Source: an uncultured Barnesiella sp. | GTDB taxonomy: Bacteria > Bacteroidota > Bacteroidia > Bacteroidales > Barnesiellaceae | Direction: 5' to 3' | Length of the DNA: 64,000 bases | NCBI GenBank assembly: GCA_944320015.1 | Contig: CALUFO010000011.1 | Coordinates: 46,706 to 110,705 of the forward strand | Part shown: piece after piece, positions 9,101 through 17,182 of the stretch | How positions within the stretch are numbered: position 1 is the stretch's first letter | How the letters are laid out: every line of letters begins with the position of its first letter | Position numbers and translations under genes: made by a program | Notes under the pieces: model-generated | Databases searched by the model: none | Seen by the model: only the letters and a program-made list of their open reading frames with translations | What the model was told of the DNA's origin: nothing

Positions 9101-11792
9101 GTCCCAGCCTCAAAATACAATCCGGGTCGTTGTTCCTTGCACCCATTTCGTACCATTTTATGGTTTCCCTCATATCTTTTTGACAACCGAAAGAGCCATA
9201 ATAATAGTAGTCTCCCATGTTCTTTTGAGCCGAGATATTCCCGTTTTCCGCAGCCAGTTTCATCCATTTGATTACTTGGCTTTCCTCTTGTTCGACGAAA
9301 AGCCCTTTCATGTACATGAAGGCGACTGAGTATTGCGCATAGGCGTTGCCTTTTTGTGCGGCATTGAGGAACCAGTAGTAGGCTTGCTCATAGTCCACGT
9401 CGACTCCATAGCCATAGTAATAGAGGTCGCCCAGACGTGTGGAAGCGTCGGTCTCGCCCATCTGTGCAGCTTGCAAGAGCGGCTCGATGGCCGATGCGTA
9501 TTGTTCTATGTCGCAAAGGTCTATCCCTCGTTTTAGGAATATTTCGCTCAACGATTGTGTCATGCCGGCGGCTTTTCCTGCTTTTTCAAATTGGAGCGCC
9601 TTTTGGTATAACTCGCTGTTTTGCGGGTCGGAATAGTCTTGCGAGGTCATTTTCTCCACGGCGATGCGCATGAGCCCTTCGTAGGCGATATCGGCATGCT
9701 CGCCTTCGGCAATTTTTTGCAGGTACTCGATAGCCTTGTCGTATCCGTTTTCCTGCCCCGATTGCATGTATAGCTCGGCGATGGCTTTAATAGCGTCGGC
9801 ATATCCTGCCTCGGCGGCTTTTTGGAAATACTCTTCGGCTTTTTGCAAATTCGGGCTGACGACCCCTTTGGCCTCGTAATAGGCCAATCCGAGAAAATAG
9901 TAAGCCTCGGGGATTTGCATCGATTCGGCTTTACGGAAACAGTCCATGGCTTTAAACTCGTCCATTTCGGTGCCGATGCCGTAGAAGAAGAATTTACCCA
10001 ACTGGCAAATACAATATCCGTCGTTGAGTTGTGCGCCTCGTTTGCACCAAGAGAACAGTTCTTCTTGGTTCTCGGGTGTATCTTTCATCAACCGTATGAC
10101 ATCGTGAATGGAGTCGATGTCGTTTCGGGCGGCGGCTTTTTTATAATATTCGAGAGCAGTTCCGGTAAAGGATTCGGGTGCCTCGCCTCCCTCGATAAGC
10201 TGGCCTATCTTTCGATAGGCCGCTGGGAATCGTTGTTCGGCCGAGGCCAAGTATAAATCCCACGCCTTTTGTTTATTGACACTTGTCCCGAATCCATTTT
10301 CATACATGTCGGCCAAATAGTACAGACCGAGGCTGTCGCCGAGGTCGGCCGATTTGGAGAACCAGCGGAAAGCCTGTTCGTTCCCGCGGTTGTCGGGCAT
10401 GTTATAGTAGATGACAGCCAACCCGTTCATGCCATCGGGGTTCCCTTTTTGGGCGGCTTGATAGTAAGCTTGTTGCGCTTTTTCGAGGTCTTGGTATTTC
10501 TCGTCGGATTGGTAAAAAAGACCCAACTCGAAGTAGGCGTCGATATACTCTTTGTCCAACGCTTTCTGTATCCATTCCAGCCTCTTTTCGGGGTTGTTGC
10601 GGTTCATCTCTATGTAGGCCAATTTGATCATGGACCATTCGTCGTCCAGTTCCTCGGCCAGTTGGAGATAGATTTTTTCGGCCTCTTCTTTGTTCATGGG
10701 GACTCCATAGCCGTTTTCCTTCATATAGGCGATTTCGCCCAGTGCCATGACATTGTTTTGGGCAGCCGCGGTTCTGTAATAGGAGAGCGCCGTGTCGTAA
10801 TTTTGCTCGACGAAAGCGCCGTTTTCATACATGTTTCCCAATAGATATTGCCCGTATGGATTGCCGTTTTCGGCCGATTTGGAGAACCAGTGGAAAGCCT
10901 GTTCGTAGTTGCGTTCATGGGGCTTTCCCCGGTAGTACACCCGCCCTACGATGACTTGTGCGAAGGCGAAGCCCTCTTCGGCATAGGGGAGGTATGTCTC
11001 TAAAATTCCGGGCCACAACTGGTAGTTTTTTACTTTGTTGCAGAGGATGTCGCACAAGAGGTGTTGAGCCTCGGCGTTGTTGGCGGCAGCCAATTTCAAG
11101 AGTAAATCTGAGGCTTCTTTGTATTTGTGGTTCCGATATAATTTGACGGCTTCTTGATAGATGGCCGGGTTGGTTCCACTCGTCCCGGTAAAGGTGGGTC
11201 GGTTTGCCTGAGCTTCCTTGTCGATATTCCCGGCAGTGAATTTGTGCGCTGCCGGTGGCGTCGCTGTCGTCGTGGCTCCGGGTTGACTTTCGTTCAACAG
11301 GAGGGATTCGAGAACTTGGTCGATTTTCGAATCGATTATGTTCAATATACTTGTAATCATGTGGTCCCATTGCGCTTTGTCGTTGAGGTAGTTGCAAAGC
11401 GGCTGAGTCTCCGAGGGGTGTATTTGCCGTTGATATATCCAATCGATGATGCGTTTCGATTTTTCGGTAATGTTCCCGATTAGCAGGGGAACGATTTTCA
11501 TGTCGTTCTTTTCTACCTGTTCTTTAATCCAAACCAGCTCTTTGTTGACGATATAGTCCGAGGAAACGAAACTTTCGCTGATTAGTAGAATGGAGATATG
11601 CGATTGTACAATGTGGTTATAAATCTCTTCGTTCCATTTCTCGCCGATCACCAGTCCCTCGTCGAACCAGATTTCGGCTTCTGAACTCGTGTGGCGTTTG
11701 ATGCGGGGAATCAAATGGATATTCCCGGGTCCTTCGAGAACCCACTCTTTGTCTTCGTGGGCATAACTGATAAAGATGCGAGCTTTTGCCAT
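6120..11792 (-). CDS. Giant TIR domain protein with about 45 Sel1 repeats
   Basis: A 1890-residue soluble protein. Residues 1-135 form a TIR_2-type domain: RIFISYAHEDKEW (5-17), IWFDEGLVIGEKWNEEI (41-57), ISILLISESFVSSDY (66-80) and KELVWI (84-89). Glu85 sits where the NADase glutamate of SARM1-like TIR domains lies (equivalent of WxxxE), so NAD-cleaving activity is possible but unproven. A Gln/Thr/Ala linker near 165-205 follows. The rest is Sel1-like repeats of about 36 residues (typical unit AxxxLGDMYYxGxGVxxxxxxAxxYYxKAAExG); I count about 45. They fall in three blocks starting near residues 212, 1130 and 1520, each opened by a non-canonical helix pair. Sel1 arrays form superhelical scaffolds for protein binding. 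No signal peptide or membrane segment is seen. A -7 box lies upstream and a terminator downstream, so it is probably monocistronic. Role as immune receptor or signalling scaffold is inference. Confidence 0.85.
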   Translation of the reverse strand: MAKARIFISYAHEDKEWVLEGPGNIHLIPRIKRHTSSEAEIWFDEGLVIGEKWNEEIYNHIVQSHISILLISESFVSSDYIVNKELVWIKEQVEKNDMKIVPLLIGNITEKSKRIIDWIYQRQIHPSETQPLCNYLNDKAQWDHMITSILNIIDSKIDQVLESLLLNESQPGATTTATPPAAHKFTAGNIDKEAQANRPTFTGTSGTNPAIYQEAVKLYRNHKYKEASDLLLKLAAANNAEAQHLLCDILCNKVKNYQLWPGILETYLPYAEEGFAFAQVIVGRVYYRGKPHERNYEQAFHWFSKSAENGNPYGQYLLGNMYENGAFVEQNYDTALSYYRTAAAQNNVMALGEIAYMKENGYGVPMNKEEAEKIYLQLAEELDDEWSMIKLAYIEMNRNNPEKRLEWIQKALDKEYIDAYFELGLFYQSDEKYQDLEKAQQAYYQAAQKGNPDGMNGLAVIYYNMPDNRGNEQAFRWFSKSADLGDSLGLYYLADMYENGFGTSVNKQKAWDLYLASAEQRFPAAYRKIGQLIEGGEAPESFTGTALEYYKKAAARNDIDSIHDVIRLMKDTPENQEELFSWCKRGAQLNDGYCICQLGKFFFYGIGTEMDEFKAMDCFRKAESMQIPEAYYFLGLAYYEAKGVVSPNLQKAEEYFQKAAEAGYADAIKAIAELYMQSGQENGYDKAIEYLQKIAEGEHADIAYEGLMRIAVEKMTSQDYSDPQNSELYQKALQFEKAGKAAGMTQSLSEIFLKRGIDLCDIEQYASAIEPLLQAAQMGETDASTRLGDLYYYGYGVDVDYEQAYYWFLNAAQKGNAYAQYSVAFMYMKGLFVEQEESQVIKWMKLAAENGNISAQKNMGDYYYYGSFGCQKDMRETIKWYEMGARNNDPDCILRLGLIYEEGDGVQKNILKAADWYQRGAKAGIPSCLYNLGKLIINKEISGDEAKGFGLIQQAAEEGYSFAQNYMGKAYRFGWHVNINPVRATNWFSKAAEQDLSDAMCNLGDMYSHEDGLTTDYDKALYWYEKAAEKQHQRALTEIGDMYYSGKGVPQNYQKAIEYYQKACAEGYPYAFYSLGFMYLKGQGTSPDKEKAIEYLSQAAAMGNESAFQLLNRIDHEAEDNDGKEVDPFARQAYLDAQQALEAKDTERYLNLLSQSANLGYTQAMNDLGDVYFNGELVPKDMAKAYNYFFKASQNGSGYGSYSCGFILMRGTSDVPRDIEKSLSLFQLAVDQNYKAANRDLARYYYSQNTEDGHRKALDYYLQYIEYRPKDTDALLHIGLIYEIGIGAPRNIDLARKYYERAAEEDHTGMAYNFLGGTFMVAEETDSNERKAVYYLQKAIELGNAEAMSRICFYLHNGRGGLQPDIHKEIELLTNASKQGYHEATYRLGVLFENGGDGIEKNAELSIKYFQQAADNGVLAAINKIGELYLFGEVIPANMSKAIAYFNSASEKGYGRASYWLGRLHADGIGQLEKDTRKAIAYYQKAIEQGYEDAQEWLNQLQQNLVDESMTDVEIPSDKTDDELYHDAKDALNNTQFKKAYAYFSHLAQKGYAEAFNDLGDMYFYGQGVTPDKIRALEYYKKAAEHDSVYGYFNVGYLYWVGPQDIQDAKLALQYLKQAAQMGYTYALGFIGDIYRIGPEDIIDYAEAKRYYQRGIDADEINATKGMAILYLLGQGVTQNNAMGAFYLKKAADKGNAWSMYNLGRLYYYGDGIPKNSNLALEYLQKAYDANYPEACSLLGLLYERGEGTAQNIELANKLYRRGCDLGDSESMRFLAYNYLSGEGVPKDYKQAKELLTRAVEQESLPARIDLARVIFHGWGTAVNPQEALDLLEPCLNNGYGRAYMILGEAFEEGLGLPQDYEKAKEQYRQALHLGYAPAQDALDRLDNKF

Positions 11793-11841
11793 GATACTGA
11801 GTTTTTTTGATAAAAGTAGCGGGGAACGTATGTTCCTTGAA

Positions 11842-11849
11842 CAAAGGTA
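11842..11849 (-). promoter_or_regulatory. -7 promoter box for the TIR-Sel1 gene
   Basis: TACCTTTG on the minus strand; predicted leader about 45 bases before the ATG at 11792. No good -33 TTTG is seen. Confidence 0.45.
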
Positions 11850-11975
11850 GTTCTTTTTGAGCTTCGTTTGTCGGGTAGGGCGAATGTTTTATAACACAAA
11901 ATCGGGGAGGAACCGCTTCTCTCCACAATTCTTATCCGGTTTTTAAGGGGGAGCAATCATATCCCTTTCCCTTTC

Positions 11976-12863
11976 CTAATTCCGGGAGAGCCGATATTCG
12001 TTAGGGGCGGTGCCTGTTATTGCCTTGAATAGCCGGCTGAAATATTGCACGTTGGGATAGCCCAGTTGTCGGGCGACATAGGTAGGCGTGCTGCCGGCAT
12101 TGAGCAACATTTTTTTTGCTACATCGAGCCGTTTCAATTGGAAATACTCGTCTAAGGTTTTCCCGGTTTCGAACTTTAACAAGTCGTTGAAATAAGAAGC
12201 GGAAAGCCCCAGTTCTGAGGCGCAATACTCCGGAGAGGGAAGGATAGCGCTGCGTAACCGGTCGGAGTCGATATATGCGTCGAGCAGAGTGTCCAGTTTT
12301 TTGAGCACGTTTTTGTTCTTATCCTCGCGTGTAATGAACTGCCGTTCGTAGAAACGGGTGCAGTAGTCCAACATCAATTCGATATGCCGGGAAAGAATGG
12401 TTGCGGTATGTGCGTCGATGGCGTGTTGCAACTCTTCCTCGATGTTTTCGAGGCAGCATGTGATGGTAGCGGTCTCTCGCTGCGACAGGTGCAAAGCCTC
12501 TTCTTTGCGATATGAGAAGAATGTATAGTTCTGGATATGATTCCTCAGGGAGGTGCGATACAGCAAATCGGGGTGAAATGCCAGTAGCCACCCTTTGTCG
12601 GGCAATACGCCTGCTTCGCTCATCTTGAAAATTTCACCGGGGTTGAGGAAAACCATGGTGGCATTGGAGTAGTCATAATATTTGCGGCCACAACAACAGC
12701 AGCCGTCGTCGCATTTTTCGATGAGTAGGATTGCGTAAAATTCAAATTTCACCGCATCTTGTCCCAAATCGGGATTTTCCAGATTGATAATGCTTACCTG
12801 TGGGTGCAGCGTTTTACACCCCAAGCGGCAATTACAGTCGTAAACGGTTTTTATGTCCAACAT
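11976..12863 (-). CDS. AraC family transcriptional regulator (cysteine-rich sensor domain)
   Basis: A 295-residue regulator: an N-terminal cupin-like sensor of about 190 residues and a C-terminal double helix-turn-helix (about 200-295) ending in the family pattern YVARQLGYPNVQYFSRLFKAITGTAPNEYR. The sensor is unusual in cysteine: Cys10, 12 and 16 near the N terminus and Cys51, 55, 56, 57 and 58 in CDDGCCCCG. This could bind a metal or respond to redox, which is inference. It is a clear paralogue of the next gene upstream (shared SIINL/TLHP, FHPDLL, YTFFSY, RFYERQFITR) and starts 19 bases after that gene's stop, so the two are likely cotranscribed. Targets are unknown; the GH20 hexosaminidase gene is the nearest enzyme gene on the same strand. 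Confidence 0.9.
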   Translation of the reverse strand: MLDIKTVYDCNCRLGCKTLHPQVSIINLENPDLGQDAVKFEFYAILLIEKCDDGCCCCGRKYYDYSNATMVFLNPGEIFKMSEAGVLPDKGWLLAFHPDLLYRTSLRNHIQNYTFFSYRKEEALHLSQRETATITCCLENIEEELQHAIDAHTATILSRHIELMLDYCTRFYERQFITREDKNKNVLKKLDTLLDAYIDSDRLRSAILPSPEYCASELGLSASYFNDLLKFETGKTLDEYFQLKRLDVAKKMLLNAGSTPTYVARQLGYPNVQYFSRLFKAITGTAPNEYRLSRN

Positions 12864-12882
12864 TTTCCCTCGTCTAAGCCGG

Positions 12883-13788
12883 TTAGCTAATCATCTGAGC
12901 CCGGTATTCATTCGGCGTGCAGCCCACCCGTTTCTTGAAGAGCCGGCAGAGGTGTTGCGGGTATTGGAACCCAAGGGAATAGGCGATTTGGCTTACCGTG
13001 TCTTCTGTGCTGGCGATACGGTCTTTGGCCACTTCTATTATTTTCCCTTGAATGTATTCCTGTGGAGTCTTCCCGGTTTCTTTTTTAAGCATGTCGCCAA
13101 AGTAGTTGGCCGACAGACATAACTTGTCGGCAAAGAATTTCACCGAAGGCAGCCCGTCGTGTTCGGCCATATTGCTTTCGAAATATTCGTCCAGTAGTTG
13201 CTCGAAGCGTGTCAACACGTCACGGTTGCTTTTGCTGCGCGTGATAAACTGCCGTTCGTAGAACCGCATGCAATAGCCGAGTAGCAATTCGATATAGGTG
13301 ACAAGCAGTTTTTTGCTGTGCTTGTCGATGTCGTGTTCCAGTTCTTTTTGAATAATATGGAGGCAATCCAATATGATGGCCTGCTCTTCTTCCGACACAT
13401 GCAACGCCTCGTTGATTTCGTATGAGAAAAAGGTGTAATCCTTTATTGTCTTGTTCAATGAAGTGCCGCGGAGCAGGTCGGGGTGAAACAGAATCCCATA
13501 AGCGTTTGTTTGGATTTTCTCGATTGATGATGTGGTTTCTGCGATTTGCCCGGGGGCGAAACAAACGATAGTCCCTTCCTGGTAGTCATATGTTTGTCGC
13601 CCATATTTGATGCTGCAAGATTTCTCCAATTTCAAAAACAAAGCATACACCCCATAATTCAACCGAATGGTGCTTACCCCGCGCGTGGCTTTATTCATAT
13701 TTATGACACTGACCAGCGGGTGCAGGGTTTCGATGCCATACAATTGGTTGAATTGGTCCACGGTGTCTAAATTGAGTATCTTGTCCAT
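12883..13788 (-). CDS. AraC family transcriptional regulator
   Basis: A 301-residue AraC-type regulator with an N-terminal ligand-sensing domain (about 1-190, motif YDYQEGTIVCFAPGQ) and C-terminal HTH_18 domain (DTVSQIAYSLGFQYPQHLCRLFKKRVGCTPNEYR). It shares organisation and many residues with the downstream AraC gene but lacks that protein's cysteine cluster. I start it at 13788 (MDKILNLD) rather than the longer frame from 13812: the TAnnTTTG -7 box at 13814-13821 would put the transcription start near 13807, inside the longer frame, and GAGAAAGA lies directly before the 13788 ATG. The first of a two-gene operon. Ligand and targets cannot be read from sequence. Confidence 0.9.
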   Translation of the reverse strand: MDKILNLDTVDQFNQLYGIETLHPLVSVINMNKATRGVSTIRLNYGVYALFLKLEKSCSIKYGRQTYDYQEGTIVCFAPGQIAETTSSIEKIQTNAYGILFHPDLLRGTSLNKTIKDYTFFSYEINEALHVSEEEQAIILDCLHIIQKELEHDIDKHSKKLLVTYIELLLGYCMRFYERQFITRSKSNRDVLTRFEQLLDEYFESNMAEHDGLPSVKFFADKLCLSANYFGDMLKKETGKTPQEYIQGKIIEVAKDRIASTEDTVSQIAYSLGFQYPQHLCRLFKKRVGCTPNEYRAQMIS

Positions 13789-13813
13789 ATTCTTTCTCGT
13801 TTGATTCGTCATA

Positions 13814-13821
13814 CAAAAATA
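13814..13821 (-). promoter_or_regulatory. -7 promoter box for the tandem araC genes
   Basis: TATTTTTG on the minus strand, 26 bases before the chosen start. It decides the start codon of the first regulator. Confidence 0.55.
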
Positions 13822-13924
13822 GCAGATTATGCGGTTATTGCCATAACCTCGATTACAGATAATATAACCCGGGATACAGATTGTTGTGGTTCTCGAATCT
13901 TAAAGCCTCATCGTATAATTATTT

Positions 13925-13970
13925 TATAAAGATGCCGCCCCAAAAGTGTTTTGAGAACGGCATCTTTATA
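13925..13970 (-). terminator. Hairpin terminator after the GH20 gene
   Basis: A perfect 13-base stem (13925-13937 with 13958-13970) encloses a 20-base loop that itself pairs CAAAA with TTTTG. It lies 15 bases past the hexosaminidase stop. The following sequence on the minus strand is A/T-rich. Confidence 0.7.
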
Positions 13971-13984
13971 TGGTGGATAAAAGG

Positions 13985-16204
13985 CTATTGGGCTTCTTTC
14001 AGTATGAATACCAATCCCGAAGTATCGTTCCCGTTTTCTCCGCAGGCTTCTACTTCGATAAAGAAGGGGGTGCCGGCATCGAAGTCGTTTACCGTGAAGC
14101 GGTATGTCGTGATAGCCGGATTGGCCTCGTCGGTTGACGATTGTGCTGTTTCGACCAGCAATTCGTCTCGTTTGTAGAGTTTCAATTTCCCTAATTTCAA
14201 TGAGCTCTCGCCTTTTGTCGGGATAAAAGCGATTGTGTAATTGCCGTTGCCTGCAATTTTCCCGGTGCATTCAAATTTCCAAGGAGCCATTTGGGACTGC
14301 ACAATCAACGGTTTCCATTCGGCGGTGTAGTTGCCATACTGCTGATAAGCCGAGTAATCGGGTGCGAAATAGATAGGCAGGGAGTAATGCCGGGGGGTTA
14401 CAACGGTAATGGCGTGAAAGTCGCTTTTGTCGTTGACTTCGACCGGGGCGGTATAAATCGGGGAGTGTATCGAGGGATAGGAACCGTCGGTCGTGTAGCG
14501 AATCTCGGCTCCGGCTACGGGCGAAGAGAGTGTAAATTTCAATTTCCCGCTTGGGGTGGATTCCATTCGTTCGATACGGGGTTCAGGCACACGGTAGTGG
14601 CAGCCCTTGAAATCGAGCCGGGAGTAGTGTCCGCTCAGCCGTTGGTAGAAATCGGGATAGTTGCGTGCCGTCTGGGAGGTCCATGCTATCTCCGACAGGG
14701 CCAACAGCCGGGGGAATGTGAAATATTCGGCATAGTTTTCCGAGCGGTTCTCGTTGAGGTAATCGATTTCTTGCAGCACGTTCCCGTGTATAAACTGGTC
14801 GCTCCAAAAACAGCCTTGTACCCCTATGACGGTGGATTCTTCGGAGTAGTCGTTTATCTCCATACTATAACATTTTTCGAGCGAAATCGGTGGCATCCAT
14901 GTCGCGGCTTTCACTTCACCGGGGGTTTGGCTTTCGGGGAAGTCGAAGTACATGTGTGTTGCTGGTATGAGGATAGCTTTGTGCCCGGCGCGGGTGGCGA
15001 GAATCGTATCACCCACATTGTGCCAGATGAGCCCTACCACCGGAGTCTTTATTTCGCCCCGCAAGAAGATTTCTTCCCAGCCTACCACGGTGCGATTTTT
15101 TTCTTTCATCATTTCGGCGACGAGGTTGGTTAAATAGCCTTGCAACTCGGATGCCTCTTTCAGCCCTTCGCGTTTGATTACCGCTTGACAGTAGGGACAA
15201 GATTCCCACCGGGTATAATTTGCCTCATCGCCTCCGATATTGATGTAAGAGCTGGGGAATAATTCGGCGGTCTCTTCCAACACGTCGCGCAGGAATTGGA
15301 TAGAACTTTCCTTGCCCACACAAAGCAGGTCTTTGCTGATAAAATGCTGTGTGGGTACTTCGTGTTGCAGCCCCGTGCAGCTGAGCCATGGATAAGCTAC
15401 TATGGCCGATAGGATATGAGCTGGAAATTCAATTTCGGGAATGATTTCCACGTTGCGCACTTCTGCATAGGCGATCAGCTCTTTAATATCTTCTTGGGTA
15501 TAGAATCCGCCCAATCGATTGTAGTCGGGGCCTGCCCATGCGCCCACTTCGGTCAATCGGGGGTATTTCTTGATTTCCAACCGCCAGCCCGAGTCGTCGA
15601 TGAGGTGAAATTGCAATTTATTGAGTTTGTACATGGCCATCATGTCGATGTATTTTTTGACAAACTCTTTGTCGTAGAAATATCGTGCCACGTCGAGCAT
15701 CATGCCCCGCCACGGCCGGTTGGGGGCGTCGTATATCGTCACGGCAGGGGCTGTCCATTCCACATGGCGCTGGCGCCGGTCGCTGTAAATCTCGGACGGG
15801 AAAAGTTGCAACAATGTTTGTATTCCATAGAACACACCGCCTTTATCCTCGCCTGTCACCGTGACGCCTTTGGGTGTTACCGTCAAGAGGTATCCTTCGG
15901 GTTTGTCCACTTCTTCCGGGTTTAACAGGAGTTGAATGGAGGCTTTGCGGGTGTTCTCTTTTAGTTCCAAATCCCACCCGGTGGATTGGCTGATTACTTG
16001 TTGCAGGTATTCGGCTTGGTCTCGAAGTTCGGTGTCGAAGCCTATTGTCGCTTGGGGGGTGAGTTGGAATTTGCCCGACGTCTGTTCCATGCGGATAGGT
16101 TTCGGGATAAGGTCGATTTCGGTCGCCGTGGAGGCTGTGTTGTAACAACTTGCCACCAATATAGCGGCCAATACTTTTTTCAGCAAAGAAATGCGATTGT
16201 TCAT
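13985..16204 (-). CDS. Beta-N-acetylhexosaminidase, glycoside hydrolase family 20
   Basis: A 739-residue secreted enzyme that removes terminal GlcNAc or GalNAc from glycans such as host mucin N- or O-glycans. Residues 1-28 are a signal sequence; LVASC ending at Cys20 could be a lipobox, otherwise cleavage follows TASTA. A GH20 N-terminal domain (about 30-160) precedes the catalytic TIM barrel (about 165-505). The family's catalytic pair is Asp326-Glu327 in GGDEAN, and RGMMLDVARYF and HLIDDSGWR are conserved substrate-pocket segments. The C-terminal region has a chitobiase-like segment (YTTDGSYP, about 570-585) and a further beta-sandwich. Start is set by the signal peptide. No PUL genes (susCD) are adjacent. 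Neighbouring AraC genes may regulate it, but nothing in the sequence proves this. Confidence 0.95.
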   Translation of the reverse strand: MNNRISLLKKVLAAILVASCYNTASTATEIDLIPKPIRMEQTSGKFQLTPQATIGFDTELRDQAEYLQQVISQSTGWDLELKENTRKASIQLLLNPEEVDKPEGYLLTVTPKGVTVTGEDKGGVFYGIQTLLQLFPSEIYSDRRQRHVEWTAPAVTIYDAPNRPWRGMMLDVARYFYDKEFVKKYIDMMAMYKLNKLQFHLIDDSGWRLEIKKYPRLTEVGAWAGPDYNRLGGFYTQEDIKELIAYAEVRNVEIIPEIEFPAHILSAIVAYPWLSCTGLQHEVPTQHFISKDLLCVGKESSIQFLRDVLEETAELFPSSYINIGGDEANYTRWESCPYCQAVIKREGLKEASELQGYLTNLVAEMMKEKNRTVVGWEEIFLRGEIKTPVVGLIWHNVGDTILATRAGHKAILIPATHMYFDFPESQTPGEVKAATWMPPISLEKCYSMEINDYSEESTVIGVQGCFWSDQFIHGNVLQEIDYLNENRSENYAEYFTFPRLLALSEIAWTSQTARNYPDFYQRLSGHYSRLDFKGCHYRVPEPRIERMESTPSGKLKFTLSSPVAGAEIRYTTDGSYPSIHSPIYTAPVEVNDKSDFHAITVVTPRHYSLPIYFAPDYSAYQQYGNYTAEWKPLIVQSQMAPWKFECTGKIAGNGNYTIAFIPTKGESSLKLGKLKLYKRDELLVETAQSSTDEANPAITTYRFTVNDFDAGTPFFIEVEACGENGNDTSGLVFILKEAQ

Positions 16205-16286
16205 GAATGGTTGGTTTTTCGTGGTTTGTGTGAAAATAATGTGATGTTATAAGGGGTGTGTGAATAGAAATTATATCTATTACAAA

Positions 16287-16294
16287 CAAAGGTA
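16287..16294 (-). promoter_or_regulatory. -7 promoter box for the GH20 gene
   Basis: TACCTTTG on the minus strand, with a leader of about 75 bases. The gap 16205-16501 holds this and the divergent plus-strand promoter and nothing else that I recognise. Confidence 0.45.
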
Positions 16295-16445
16295 GGGAAA
16301 TATTTCGGTATCATCAAAGAGTCGCCGCAAGGTTATAATCTAATAATATTCAAATACAGATTTTTACTCTTCTCCTCCTCGGGTATTATGTAATCGGGGT
16401 AATACAATCGGTAATTCATCTACTGCCAGTTTGGGAGTTTCTCGT

Positions 16446-16453
16446 TATTTTTG
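16446..16453 (+). promoter_or_regulatory. -7 promoter box for the acetyltransferase gene
   Basis: TATTTTTG overlaps an upstream in-frame ATG at 16451, which therefore cannot be the translation start. The real start is the ATG at 16502, preceded by AAAGGAGATAAAG. Confidence 0.55.
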
Positions 16454-16501
16454 CATTCGAAATATAGTGTATTAAGTCATGTCGAAAGAAAGGAGATAAA
16501 G

Positions 16502-17080
16502 ATGACACTCGACGAGTTTTTGAATCATGTCGCAACCGGCGGTGCGCTCAATACCTCGGAAATCTACCGGTTGATGGATAAAATGAGCGACGAAGCCCGT
16601 CGCGTCACTTGCGAGATAAACAATGCTTATCACTCGCAGGAGGAGTTGCGTGCGTTGATGTCGCACCTGCTGGGTAAACCGGTGGACGAGACATTCAAAT
16701 TGTTCCCTCCGTTTTATACCGATTTCGGCAAGAATATCACCATCGGCCGCAATGTGTTTATCAATGCGTGTTGCCATTTTCAAGATCATGGAGGGGTGAC
16801 TATCGGAGATGGTTGCCTCATTGGGCATAATGTGGTTTTTGCCACGCTCGACCATGATATGGCGCCCGAAAAGCGGAGTGTGATGTATCCGGCGCCTATC
16901 CGGTTGGGGAAAAATGTATGGGTGGGTTCCAATTCTACCATTCTGCGGGGAGTGACTGTGGGCGACAATGCCATTATCGCCGCCGGGGCGGTTGTGACAA
17001 AAGATGTGGCGGCCAATACCGTTGTAGGAGGAGTGCCGGCGAGATATATCCGCAATATCGATGAGGGAGAACGGCAGTAA
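16502..17080 (+). CDS. Sugar/maltose O-acetyltransferase family (left-handed beta-helix)
   Basis: A 192-residue acetyl-CoA-dependent O-acetyltransferase of the NodL/LacA/Maa group. The N-terminal helical region (about 1-65) is followed by hexapeptide repeats, beginning near NITIGRNVFINACCHFQDHG and continuing through TIGDGCLIGHNVVFATLDHD and VWVGSNSTILRGVTVGDNA. The His in LDHD corresponds to the family catalytic His. The C terminus GGVPARYIRNID is typical. The acceptor sugar is not predictable. An unusually good ribosome site, AAAGGAG, lies upstream, which with the -7 box fixes the start. A MATE transporter remnant follows 102 bases later. Confidence 0.88.
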   Translation: MTLDEFLNHVATGGALNTSEIYRLMDKMSDEARRVTCEINNAYHSQEELRALMSHLLGKPVDETFKLFPPFYTDFGKNITIGRNVFINACCHFQDHGGVTIGDGCLIGHNVVFATLDHDMAPEKRSVMYPAPIRLGKNVWVGSNSTILRGVTVGDNAIIAAGAVVTKDVAANTVVGGVPARYIRNIDEGERQ

Positions 17081-17182
17081 CGCTATGAACTTGATTGTTG
17101 CCGGGAGTATAGGTGGAGCGGGAGCTGTTCAACAGAGCGAGGCTGTATGATTGCTTATTTGAATTTATGAAAGGACTCGATA

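Noticed and set aside
6120..11200. Regularly spaced similar words that could suggest a CRISPR or DNA repeat array
   Set aside because: The period is about 108 bases, the units are diverged and in frame, and they encode Sel1 protein repeats.
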